DNA of 46,397 nt from Clostridia bacterium (GTDB lineage: Bacteria; Bacillota; Clostridia; Christensenellales; Borkfalkiaceae), in the NCBI GenBank assembly GCA_017507005.1, contig JAFWBT010000022.1:1-46397 (forward strand), read 5' to 3'. The notes under the pieces were generated by a model, which saw only the letters and a list, made by a program, of their open reading frames with translations, was not told where the DNA came from and ran no database searches. A program made the position numbers and the translations under genes. Shown here piece after piece: positions 1 through 7,436 of the stretch (position 1 is the first letter of the stretch; every line of letters starts with the position of its first letter).

Positions 1-65
1 CGGAAATTTTCGATAAAACATTTCCATATAAAGAAAAACTAAAAACAGATACACAGTTATTCTAA
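1..65 (+). CDS. C-terminal end of an unidentified protein (partial)
   Basis: Reading from base 3, an open frame runs to a TAA at 63-65 and gives about 20 residues ending in KTDTQLF. A strong rho-independent terminator starts 11 bases after the stop, which is what a true gene end looks like. The rest of the gene lies outside the window. The fragment is too short to assign a family, so the coding call rests mainly on the terminator. Confidence 0.45.
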   Translation, partial: EIFDKTFPYKEKLKTDTQLF

Positions 66-75
66 ATCAAAAGAG

Positions 76-110
76 ACGGTTGAATATAAAATTCAACCGT
101 TTTTCTTTTT
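76..110 (+). terminator. Rho-independent terminator after the partial CDS
   Basis: A perfect 10-bp stem (ACGGTTGAAT at 76-85 with ATTCAACCGT at 91-100, loop of 5) is followed by TTTTCTTTTT. It lies just downstream of the stop at 65. Confidence 0.85.
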
Positions 111-136
111 GGTTCGATTTAGGTTGCTCTTACTCC

Positions 137-176
137 ACCATAAAACAGCACCTCAAACGAGGTGCTGTTTTGTGGT
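137..176. other. Long intergenic stem-loop
   Basis: AAAACAGCACCTC (142-154) pairs perfectly with GAGGTGCTGTTTT (159-171) across a 4-base loop. The helix continues with ACCA/TGGT after a single mismatch. The rest of the gap to 322 holds a small GTTG-CTTT-GCAAC hairpin near 279-291 and no gene I can support. The element could be a second terminator, a small RNA or a degenerate miniature element; the sequence alone does not decide. Confidence 0.5.
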
Positions 177-322
177 ATGTGGTGTCTTGAAGAACCGCCG
201 TATTATCGGTGATTCGCGCGAGGAGATGAGAATTGCTCGGCTTGTGCTATTCGCAGTGTTTGTCGCCGACGACACTTTGTTGCTTTGCAACAATTTTCCA
301 CCTCTACCCACCACGTAACGTA

Positions 323-1180
323 TTAAATTTTGCTTAATAAATACTTATAAAAATCTTCTGCATAAGCAGATTTTGGTAAACGGCTATGCAATTCTATTAT
401 CAAATCTCTTTGGCAAACTGGATAAGAAATAGGGATTAAAGCAACGTTTTTGTTGTTTATTTTGCCCCAAGAATATTCAGGCCAAAAGGCTATGCCTGCG
501 CCCATACTAATTATGTTTTGAACAGCAACAGGCGAATCCGATTCAAATAGAATTTTCGGTAAAAATCCTGCAATAGAACAATATTTATTACATATCACCC
601 CAAATAGACGCGTGTTAGAAAGCATAATAAAACTCTCATCTTTTACCGTCGTTAAATCTATCGAGCTATACGAGGCGTAAATAGAATTTTTAGGTACGGC
701 AAGATATATTTTTTCTTCTCTTATACAACGCTTGATATAATTTTTAGAATTATCATTATTTAGTCCGTTTGTGGTAATAACTATATCACAATCATATTTT
801 TGCTCATTTTGCTCGAAGTCAAAAATAACTTCGGGATTTTTCTTTTTATAAGACATAATCGTGTTTATAACAAAAGATGATGCCGCTAAAATGTTTAATT
901 TCACAGTTTTATTTACAGTATTTTTTAATTGCACGATTTCATCTGGAATATTATCAAACTGCGGTAATAAAGTATCCAAACGTTCTTTTAAGTATTTTCC
1001 GAATTGTGTTAAAACAATTCTTCGTCCTTGCCGTTCAAACAGCAAAACACCCAACTCAAATTCTAACGATTGTATTGCTTGCGTTAACGAAGGCTGGGAA
1101 ATATGCAATATTTCCGAAGCGCGCGTGATATGTTCTAATTGCGCCGTAGTATAAAAATATTTCAATTTTTGTATATCCAT
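323..1180 (-). CDS. LysR-family transcriptional regulator
   Basis: The protein is about 285 residues, normal for a LysR-type regulator. The N-terminus carries the winged helix-turn-helix (FYTTAQLEHITRASEILH, then SQPSLTQAIQSLE), and the rest is the periplasmic-binding-protein-like effector domain. The ATG at 1180 is chosen over an upstream one because AAGGAG lies 5-6 bases before it and the HTH begins directly after. The gene diverges from the PQ-loop/SGNH-like pair with overlapping promoters and a LysR-type box between them, so it probably controls that pair and itself. The effector is unknown. Base composition is clearly AT-richer than the genes to the right. Confidence 0.9.
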   Translation of the reverse strand: MDIQKLKYFYTTAQLEHITRASEILHISQPSLTQAIQSLEFELGVLLFERQGRRIVLTQFGKYLKERLDTLLPQFDNIPDEIVQLKNTVNKTVKLNILAASSFVINTIMSYKKKNPEVIFDFEQNEQKYDCDIVITTNGLNNDNSKNYIKRCIREEKIYLAVPKNSIYASYSSIDLTTVKDESFIMLSNTRLFGVICNKYCSIAGFLPKILFESDSPVAVQNIISMGAGIAFWPEYSWGKINNKNVALIPISYPVCQRDLIIELHSRLPKSAYAEDFYKYLLSKI

Positions 1181-1190
1181 AAAACTCCTT

Positions 1191-1207
1191 AATAGGCACA
1201 ACCTATT
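1191..1207. promoter_or_regulatory. Candidate LysR-type operator
   Basis: AATAGG-N5-CCTATT is a perfect inverted repeat that contains a T-N11-A core (ATAGG-N5-CCTAT), the classic LysR-type box. It lies between the LysR start codon and the LysR -10, and upstream of the -35 of the divergent genes, a fitting place for autoregulation and divergent control. Its use by this regulator is inferred. Confidence 0.65.
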
Positions 1208-1219
1208 GATTTCATAAAA

Positions 1220-1248
1220 ATTATATATTTTACTTTTCTTTTTGTCAA
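1220..1248 (-). promoter_or_regulatory. Sigma-A promoter of the LysR gene
   Basis: On the minus strand TTGACA (1243-1248) and TATAAT (1220-1225) are separated by exactly 17 bases. Confidence 0.8.
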
Positions 1249-1257
1249 GTGTATAAT
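1229..1257 (+). promoter_or_regulatory. Sigma-A promoter of the PQ-loop/SGNH-like pair
   Basis: TATAAT (1252-1257) has TTTACT (1229-1234) 17 bases upstream. It overlaps the LysR promoter on the other strand, so the two units compete for one short region. Confidence 0.65.
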
Positions 1258-1287
1258 AGAAGAAAAACAAAAAAAGGAGAAAGGTAA

Positions 1288-1560
1288 ATGCAAATTTTCG
1301 AGTGTATTATGCTTGCTTGTTTCGGGTTATCGTGGCCTATATCCGTATATAAGAGCATAAAATCCAAGTCCACACAAGGCAAAAGTATTGTTTTCATCAT
1401 TGCAATCATAATAGGCTATATTTCAGGCATTATAGGCAAGATTGTGAATGAACAAATGACTTATGTGTTGATTATCTATTGTTTTAATTTAATTGTCGTA
1501 TCGGTTGATTTGGTTTTATTTTTTATCAACCGCAAAAATGAAAAGGAGGCGCAATTATGA
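1288..1560 (+). CDS. Small PQ-loop (SemiSWEET-like) membrane protein
   Basis: Ninety residues with three hydrophobic segments (about 5-20, 33-52, 58-80), the size and topology of a single triple-helix-bundle PQ-loop protein. The segment GLSWPISVYKSIKSKSTQGK resembles a PQ-loop motif, with WP in the PQ position and a basic KSKST tail. Members of the wider family carry sugars or amino acids; the substrate here is unknown. An AAAGGAGAAAGGT ribosome site precedes the ATG. The stop overlaps the next start by four bases (ATGA), so the two proteins are translationally coupled. Confidence 0.75.
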   Translation: MQIFECIMLACFGLSWPISVYKSIKSKSTQGKSIVFIIAIIIGYISGIIGKIVNEQMTYVLIIYCFNLIVVSVDLVLFFINRKNEKEAQL

Positions 1561-2111
1561 AAGAGAGTGTAAAAACAGCAGCAAATGCAATGATAGGATT
1601 AAACGATATTACGCTTAAAGGTGAAATAGCCGTATTTGGCTCTACGTATATGTCAAAGTTTCCTTTGTATGAATTTATTAACAAATGTCAATTAGAGAGT
1701 GCTGTATATAATCGTAGTATAAACGGATTAACTATTGAAGAAGCTCTCCTAATCGTAAAAGATTGTATCATAGCCATTGCCCCTAAAAAGGTTTTTATCG
1801 CATTAGGCGAAGAAGACGAAGATAACCCAAACGCGATAAAATACTACAATGAAATCGTTAAGAAAATTCAAACAGAAATACCTGCGTGCAATATCTTCTT
1901 AATAGGTTTGTTGGGCGAAAGCGAGTATGTAAAAAATTTTAATAATAATATACTATCGTTGTGCGATAATAAAAAAATCAAGCATATACAATTTATTTCC
2001 CCTAAATTGTCGGAAATGGGAATAAACAAAGCAAGATTTAAGCAGATAAGTTGTTTTTTTCGGGATAAGCCATTGAATATGCTGGAAGCGTTCGCAATGG
2101 CTACTTTATAA
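1557..2111 (+). CDS. SGNH/GDSL hydrolase-like protein, catalytic motifs degenerate
   Basis: The protein has 184 residues. The pattern beta-strand, AVFGSTY, helix, and later KKVFIALGEED followed by a long helix and CNIFLIGLLG resembles the SGNH/GDSL fold. The expected GDS triplet reads GST, the GxND block reads GEED, and no C-terminal DxxH is visible. It may therefore be a non-catalytic or re-purposed member. GGAGG lies just upstream of the ATG inside the end of the PQ-loop gene. Co-transcription with a small transporter-like protein under a LysR regulator suggests a role in sensing or processing a small molecule, which is inference. Confidence 0.6.
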   Translation: MKESVKTAANAMIGLNDITLKGEIAVFGSTYMSKFPLYEFINKCQLESAVYNRSINGLTIEEALLIVKDCIIAIAPKKVFIALGEEDEDNPNAIKYYNEIVKKIQTEIPACNIFLIGLLGESEYVKNFNNNILSLCDNKKIKHIQFISPKLSEMGINKARFKQISCFFRDKPLNMLEAFAMATL

Positions 2112-2180
2112 ATAGGTCGCTATTCAAAAACTTCATTTAGTCATCCTCCACCACAAAAAGCCGTTTTAAAAAACGCAAAA

Positions 2181-2218
2181 ACGACAAGTTTCTTTTGGAA
2201 ACTTGCCGTTTTATTTTT
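2181..2218. terminator. Bidirectional terminator
   Basis: ACGACAAGTTTC (2181-2192) pairs with GAAACTTGCCGT (2198-2209) with one mismatch and has TTTATTTTT downstream on plus. On minus the tail reads TTTTTGCGTTTTTT. It can end both the SGNH-like gene and the beta-mannosidase gene. Confidence 0.75.
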
Positions 2219-2227
2219 ACAATTTTT

Positions 2228-4630
2228 TTATCGGATATCGTACACGGAAACCACCGTCAAATCGCTGACGTCACCCGAAAGGATACGCAACGTTTTCGTG
2301 CCTTTTTCCATATCAAAGAAGTTGTCCGACAAAATAAGGTCGTCATTTTTATTGCAGATATATACGTATTTTGCAAACGCCGACGAACGCACGATAATCT
2401 CGTCGCCTTGTACCTCTAACGATAACTTCGGATCGACGAATTGATAATGCTTGGGTTTTGTAAACAATACCGTACCGAACGACACTTCTTTGCCGTCTAC
2501 AAGGAACGCAAAGGAAAGATAATTCTTTCTCGTGTCCGTCTTTTGGAAATCCATTTCATCCAAGCTCGCGTAAGACAACGCCTTTACGCTCAATTCTTGT
2601 TCGCCGCTTTGTAATACTTCGCCTGCGTTGGTACAAAGCTTCCACTTCACCGTGCCTTTTACGTCGGACAGCGTATCGTTGTTGACGTAAAGCTTCGCTT
2701 TCGTTTCATAGCCGTAATATCTTTCGTCCGTGATATCGCCTCGGGTGGAATACTCACCCGTTTCCGCGCAAGAGATATGAATAGGCTCGAAAAAGCGTTT
2801 TGCTTCGTAATGCAACGCCTTATATCTGCCCTTACCGTCGATACTCGCCCAGCTCGCCACTGGCCAACAATCGTTCAGCTGCCAATACAGCGCGCCCATA
2901 CATCTGCCGCGATTTCTTCTTAAATGCTCTACGCCGTATTTAATCGCCTCCGCCTGCAACAGCTGCGAAGCGTATACGAGCCGTTCCATAGACGTGGGAT
3001 ACAGATAGGTCTGCGAAAGATAATTTAATATCTTGCCGTTTGCTGCGGCGTTTCTTTGGTGCAATTCCATCACCGCACTGAACGGGTTTCTATCCTCAGG
3101 CAATGTGAATTCCTCTATCGTTTTCATCGACGGGAAAGACTGGAATCCAAACTCGCTCAAAAATCTGAAATAATGCTTTCTATATTCGCTGAACGGTTTG
3201 TTGCCGTGCCACACCTCCCAATAATGGGAATCCCCGATATTTTCATCGCGAGGATTTTTACATTTGCCGTGCGCCGAGGGTGACGAAGTCACGAAAGAAA
3301 TTTCAGGACATTCCTTTTTAATAATCTTGGGAATCACGTTCTCAAACAAACGTAAATAGTTCTTTACTTCATCCTTTTTCCACCAATTCGGTATAGCCGC
3401 CTGCTCCTCGATTTCGTTGTTGCCCGAAATAACGCCGATACACGCGTGATGACGGAAACGTCTTACGTTGTCCACTATCTCCTCGCGAACATTGTCGTAA
3501 AACTCCTTATCCGAGGGCAACGCCGTGCAGGCAAACATCAGGTCGATAAAGACGATAATACCCAGCTCGTCACACAGCTCGAAGAAATAATTCTCGGGAT
3601 AAATACCGCCACCCCAAACACGAATCGCGTTGAAGTTTGCAAAAAGACAATCTTCTAACAGTTTTTTCGTTCTTTCTCTATTTAGTCTGCTTAAAATATT
3701 GTCCTCGGGAATATAATCTGCGCCCATAGCGAAAATCTTAATCCCGTTCACTTTATAGCAGAATTCTTCTCCCCATTCGTCCTTTTCACGGCTGACAATC
3801 AGCGTTCGCAAACCTACTTTTTTCTCGTCCGTATCGACGATAGCTCCGTCCACGCTACACTCCGTCACCACCGTATACAAGGGCTGCTTTCCATAGCCGT
3901 TCGGCCACCAAAGCTGAGGATTTTCAATCTCCGTTGTTGCGCCGTTTGCCGCCTCGATGGCTTTGCCGTCGGGGGCAAGTATCTTAATTTTTACATCCGC
4001 AGGCAGACTAGTATCCGCCGTAATCGTGAGCGACACCTTACCTTCTTCGTGGTGCTGTAAAATACGCACCTGCGTGATGCGGGGCAAATCGCCGTTGATT
4101 AAATAAATATCACGCCAAATCCCTGCGTCGGGCAATATGGGACCCCAGTCCCAACCGCTCATATAAAACGCTTTACGCACGTACGCAAAGCCTATCGTCG
4201 TTGCGCCGCTACCGCTCGTAAGTTCTTTTTCTTTGGTCTTTGCCTTGATATAGGCGTCGTGGGGCGGGAATACCGCCTTGATGACGTTTTTGCCGTCTGC
4301 AAGATAGGGCGCGACCTCTATATAATACGTTCTGTGCATATTGTTCGTATGCGTAACAAATTTGTCGTTGATATACAAATCACAACGGGTGTCAATCCCC
4401 TCGCAAACGAGCAAAACGCTATCCGATTTTTTCGTATACTCAAACTCTCTCGTGAAAACGAATTCCTCGTCCATAATCGTGAGCGCCGTTCTTTCGTTAT
4501 CCCGATAGAACGGATCGTCCATTTTTCCGCAAGCAAGCAACGCGGAATACACCGAGCCGGGCACGTCGCCTACTACGTCGTAGGTGTTGCTTTTAATCTG
4601 CCATTTTCCGTTAAGACTAAATTTTTCCAT
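2228..4630 (-). CDS. Beta-mannosidase, glycoside hydrolase family 2
   Basis: The protein has 800 residues and no signal peptide, so it is probably cytoplasmic. It removes terminal beta-mannose, for example from N-glycan core or mannan oligosaccharides. The order is a GH2 sugar-binding domain (about 1-180, with LNGKWQI and MSGWDWGP), an immunoglobulin-like domain (190-280), a TIM barrel (290-620) and C-terminal beta domains. The acid/base is E406 in SGNNE and the nucleophile is E493 in LSEFGFQS. The MSGWDWGP and AIRVWGGG motifs are typical of the mannosidase branch of GH2. It has its own promoter and leader palindrome, separate from the neighbouring GH1/GH29 operon, and a weak ribosome site (AGGATTAG). 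Confidence 0.9.
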   Translation of the reverse strand: MEKFSLNGKWQIKSNTYDVVGDVPGSVYSALLACGKMDDPFYRDNERTALTIMDEEFVFTREFEYTKKSDSVLLVCEGIDTRCDLYINDKFVTHTNNMHRTYYIEVAPYLADGKNVIKAVFPPHDAYIKAKTKEKELTSGSGATTIGFAYVRKAFYMSGWDWGPILPDAGIWRDIYLINGDLPRITQVRILQHHEEGKVSLTITADTSLPADVKIKILAPDGKAIEAANGATTEIENPQLWWPNGYGKQPLYTVVTECSVDGAIVDTDEKKVGLRTLIVSREKDEWGEEFCYKVNGIKIFAMGADYIPEDNILSRLNRERTKKLLEDCLFANFNAIRVWGGGIYPENYFFELCDELGIIVFIDLMFACTALPSDKEFYDNVREEIVDNVRRFRHHACIGVISGNNEIEEQAAIPNWWKKDEVKNYLRLFENVIPKIIKKECPEISFVTSSPSAHGKCKNPRDENIGDSHYWEVWHGNKPFSEYRKHYFRFLSEFGFQSFPSMKTIEEFTLPEDRNPFSAVMELHQRNAAANGKILNYLSQTYLYPTSMERLVYASQLLQAEAIKYGVEHLRRNRGRCMGALYWQLNDCWPVASWASIDGKGRYKALHYEAKRFFEPIHISCAETGEYSTRGDITDERYYGYETKAKLYVNNDTLSDVKGTVKWKLCTNAGEVLQSGEQELSVKALSYASLDEMDFQKTDTRKNYLSFAFLVDGKEVSFGTVLFTKPKHYQFVDPKLSLEVQGDEIIVRSSAFAKYVYICNKNDDLILSDNFFDMEKGTKTLRILSGDVSDLTVVSVYDIR

Positions 4631-4661
4631 ATTTTCTAATCCTATTTTTTTTAGCGCATAC

Positions 4662-4680
4662 TTTCTTGCAGAGCAAGAAA
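4662..4680. promoter_or_regulatory. Perfect palindrome in the beta-mannosidase leader
   Basis: TTTCTTGC-AGA-GCAAGAAA, with 8-bp arms and a 3-base centre, lies about 15-30 bases downstream of the inferred transcription start. The tight symmetry suits a repressor operator better than an RNA hairpin with a 3-base loop, but both are possible. No regulator gene is adjacent. Confidence 0.5.
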
Positions 4681-4700
4681 AGAGTAATTACACTTTATTT

Positions 4701-4729
4701 ATTTTATCATTTTTACTATATATTGTCAA
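4701..4729 (-). promoter_or_regulatory. Sigma-A promoter of the beta-mannosidase gene
   Basis: TTGACA (4724-4729) and TAAAAT (4701-4706) are 17 bases apart on the minus strand. Confidence 0.75.
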
Positions 4730-4781
4730 TAGAATAAAAAAATTTAGTTGTTTTTTACTATAAATATTTTTTTATAATCAC

Positions 4782-4824
4782 AATAATAAAAATCCCTCGA
4801 CGTGCACTTGTAACGCCGAGGAAT
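4782..4824 (-). terminator. Terminator of the GH1-GH29-GH29 operon
   Basis: On the minus strand CCTCGGCGT pairs with ACGTCGAGG (one G-U pair, 9-base loop), followed by GATTTTTATTATT. It lies about 85 bases after the last fucosidase stop. Confidence 0.75.
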
Positions 4825-4855
4825 TTTATAGCAATTTTATGTCTTAAAAATGCGT

Positions 4856-4873
4856 TCAACGCATACCTGCCCC
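4856..4873 (-). repeat. Dispersed repeat copy 1 (GGCAGGTATGCGTT family)
   Basis: The minus strand reads GGGGCAGGTATGCGTTGA, starting 36 bases after the GH29 stop. The following bases complete ATGCGTTGAACGCAT and a run of T, so this copy could also fold into a small hairpin. Confidence 0.8.
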
Positions 4874-4908
4874 TGCCATTTTCATTTTTTACATATTTTT
4901 TAGCAGAC

Positions 4909-6183
4909 TTATTTTGCGTAATACGTTTTAATAGCCGTGAGTGTATGTTCGCCGTCGCTGTCCGTGATTTCCACCGTGATTTTCGGGCTACGCATCGCAG
5001 GGATAGGACAAATAACCTTATGCCCTATCGTCGTGCCCATATACACGAGAATACGCACGTGTTTATACTCAGGCAAATGCGCGTACACCTTAAACCCTTT
5101 TACCGCCTGCCCGTTCGTGATATCTTCGCTGATTGCGATACGGTTGATGACGGGAATATTATGCTTTTCGTGCTTTTTCTTAGATATATCGGCGTGCGTG
5201 ATGGAATACTCGTTGCCCGATTTTTCCATTTCGCCGTAAACAAACGCCTCCCCGTACGTCGCCTGAATTTTTTTACCTAATTCCAGCATTCTTTCCATAT
5301 CCGCCGCGCAGATACGTCCGTGATTATCCGGACCAACGTTCAATAAAAAGTTTGAGCCGCGCCCCACCGAGCCTTCGTACATCCCAAACAATTCGTCTAG
5401 CGATTTAATCGTATCCTCGTTATTATCGTAAAACCAAGTGCTACGCAGTTTGCAATCGCACTCCGACGGCAGACAAAAATCCTGCGATAATTCCACGCTC
5501 TTGCCCGTTTTTTCGGAAAACTCCCAAGCGGAAACAACAAGCGGATTATCCAAGGACGCATAGCCGTCCTCATTGCCCACCCAACGCACGCAAGGCATCC
5601 ATTCGGGATCGCAAAAAGTGAGGATTTCAGGCTGCAAACGGAAGATTTCGCCTACGATACGTTCTCTGTCGTACACGTGTCCTTCCGAGCCGCATCCGTC
5701 AAACCACAAATAGTCGATTTTACCGTAATTGCCTAACAATTCCGTAATTTGATTGATGAAATAATCGTCGTATTCTTTCCCCTCGGCAAATTGAATAGCG
5801 TGAGAACCCCATTGCGCAGGCGAATAATACAATCCGACCTTGATATCGTATTTACGGCAAGCGTCCACAAACTCTCTTACGACGTCGCCTTTACCCGCTT
5901 TCCAAGGCGTTTGGGCAACGCTATAACGGGAATATTTGGACGGCCATAACGCGAAACCGTCGTGGTGTTTGGTCGTCAAAATCGCATACGTCGCGCCGAC
6001 TTCTTTTGCCGTTCTCACCCATTGTTCGCAATCGAGCGCGTCGGGATTGAACGTTTCCAACGCCATTTCGTTGCCGTCCCAATCAACGTGACCAGGATTG
6101 AACGAACGAATACCAAAATGGAAAAAAACGCCAAATTCCCAATTCAGAAAATTTATTTGTCCTTTCGTAGGTTTTATTTTCAT
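4909..6183 (-). CDS. Alpha-L-fucosidase, glycoside hydrolase family 29 (first)
   Basis: The protein has 424 residues and no signal peptide. The GH29 catalytic barrel is clear: NWEFGVFFHFGIRSFNPG near the N-terminus, TKHHDGFALWPS around residue 75, LYYSPAQWG near 120, and the nucleophile Asp about 162 in YLWFDGCG. FLLNVGPDNHG is the usual late barrel motif. The start at 6183 is chosen because AAAGGAG lies 8-9 bases upstream; an ATG at 6204 in the same frame would overlap that ribosome site. It is the last gene of the operon, with the upstream fucosidase ending at 6198. It releases alpha-L-fucose from oligosaccharides; linkage preference cannot be read from sequence. Confidence 0.9.
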   Translation of the reverse strand: MKIKPTKGQINFLNWEFGVFFHFGIRSFNPGHVDWDGNEMALETFNPDALDCEQWVRTAKEVGATYAILTTKHHDGFALWPSKYSRYSVAQTPWKAGKGDVVREFVDACRKYDIKVGLYYSPAQWGSHAIQFAEGKEYDDYFINQITELLGNYGKIDYLWFDGCGSEGHVYDRERIVGEIFRLQPEILTFCDPEWMPCVRWVGNEDGYASLDNPLVVSAWEFSEKTGKSVELSQDFCLPSECDCKLRSTWFYDNNEDTIKSLDELFGMYEGSVGRGSNFLLNVGPDNHGRICAADMERMLELGKKIQATYGEAFVYGEMEKSGNEYSITHADISKKKHEKHNIPVINRIAISEDITNGQAVKGFKVYAHLPEYKHVRILVYMGTTIGHKVICPIPAMRSPKITVEITDSDGEHTLTAIKTYYAK

Positions 6184-6197
6184 TTTTAGCTCTCCTT

Positions 6198-7388
6198 TTA
6201 CCACTCCAACTCGATTACGAGCGGTTCGTTTTCAAATTCGTCGCAAGGGATATCCGCAATGGACAGATACGGTCCGTTTGCAAGCCCTTGCGCGCCACCC
6301 CAACCGGGCAACAATCCATACCGCACACGAAGCGTTCTGCCATCGTTGACAAGCCGCGCGGATTTTGGCAGGAACGCAGGCGCAACCTCAAACGAGAACG
6401 CCGACGAGGGCGCGCCGTTATACAAATGGATATACGTCTTTCCATTTTTCTGCGTAGCTATAAAAGGTATACCACCGCGAGCACGAAAGGGATACGGGGC
6501 AGCGTCGTGGTCTTCCAAAGTACCGCCCATACGCGTGTACCAATCCCCTACTCTTTCCAAAATATTTTTCGCTTTTTCGGGAATTTTACCGTTAGGCATA
6601 GGCCCGACGTTTAATAGATAACTGCCGCCCATTGCCATAATTTTGTCGATACTCGACGTTAAAAAGCGCACGGAGAAATAGTCCTCATCCTCGCGATAGC
6701 CCCAAGCTTGTTCGCCGACCGATTGACAAGCCTCCGTCATACGAGAAAAACGCTCCCCGTCGGGCACTTCGCGTTCAGGCGTAGAAAAATCGCCCTTATC
6801 CCAGCCGCGATCGTTGATGAGAATATCGGGCTGTAACGAACGCACGTAGGCGTTGAGGCTGGGATCTTCTATCTGCGGTGGGATATCCCAAAACAGCGTA
6901 TATATTTTCCCATACCCCGTCAACAGCTCTTGCAGTTGTTTTTTTACGTATTCTCTATATTTTTCGGTATCACCAAATTCTGGATAGCGAGATTTCCATT
7001 GATGCGTGGAACGCATATTATAGCCGTTCTCGTGATGCCAATCGGGGTTGGAATAATACAGCGACAACAGCATACCGTGCTTCTGACAAGCGTCAGCGAG
7101 CATTTTTAATACGTCTTTGCCGTACGGCGTATTCATCACGTTATAATCGGTGTGTTTCGTATCCCACATACAAAAACCGTCGTGATGTTTCGTCGTAAAA
7201 CAAATATATTTCATACCTGCGTTTTTGGCAAGCAATACCCACTCCTCGGGATTGTAGTCCGTTGGATTAAAGCTTTCTACCAAGCTATCGTACTCATCAA
7301 AAGGCATATCGTAGCGAGCCAAAGCCTGTTCGTGCTGGCCCGTTGCTGCATAAATCCCCCAATGGATAAACATACCGAACTTGTTCAT
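6198..7388 (-). CDS. Alpha-L-fucosidase, glycoside hydrolase family 29 (second)
   Basis: The protein has 396 residues and begins almost directly with the first barrel motif (NKFGMFIHWGIYA), so it lacks the 20-40 residue N-terminal lead of many GH29 enzymes. CFTTKHHDGFCMWD lies near residue 65. The likely nucleophile is Asp168 in TLFWDIPP, a variant of the WFDG motif that differs from its neighbour. YLLNVGPMPNG follows. A C-terminal beta domain spans about 310-396. The pair is divergent in sequence, which suggests different linkage or aglycone specificity rather than a recent duplication. GAGGG precedes the ATG; the upstream gene ends 48 bases away. Confidence 0.9.
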   Translation of the reverse strand: MNKFGMFIHWGIYAATGQHEQALARYDMPFDEYDSLVESFNPTDYNPEEWVLLAKNAGMKYICFTTKHHDGFCMWDTKHTDYNVMNTPYGKDVLKMLADACQKHGMLLSLYYSNPDWHHENGYNMRSTHQWKSRYPEFGDTEKYREYVKKQLQELLTGYGKIYTLFWDIPPQIEDPSLNAYVRSLQPDILINDRGWDKGDFSTPEREVPDGERFSRMTEACQSVGEQAWGYREDEDYFSVRFLTSSIDKIMAMGGSYLLNVGPMPNGKIPEKAKNILERVGDWYTRMGGTLEDHDAAPYPFRARGGIPFIATQKNGKTYIHLYNGAPSSAFSFEVAPAFLPKSARLVNDGRTLRVRYGLLPGWGGAQGLANGPYLSIADIPCDEFENEPLVIELEW

Positions 7389-7436
7389 AATTTACCCTCT
7401 GCGTTTAGAGATTTTTTGCAATTTTGCAAAATTTCT

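Noticed and set aside
109-318. Open frame of 69 codons on plus
   Set aside because: It begins inside the T run of a terminator, spans hairpins, has no ribosome site and no recognisable protein character.
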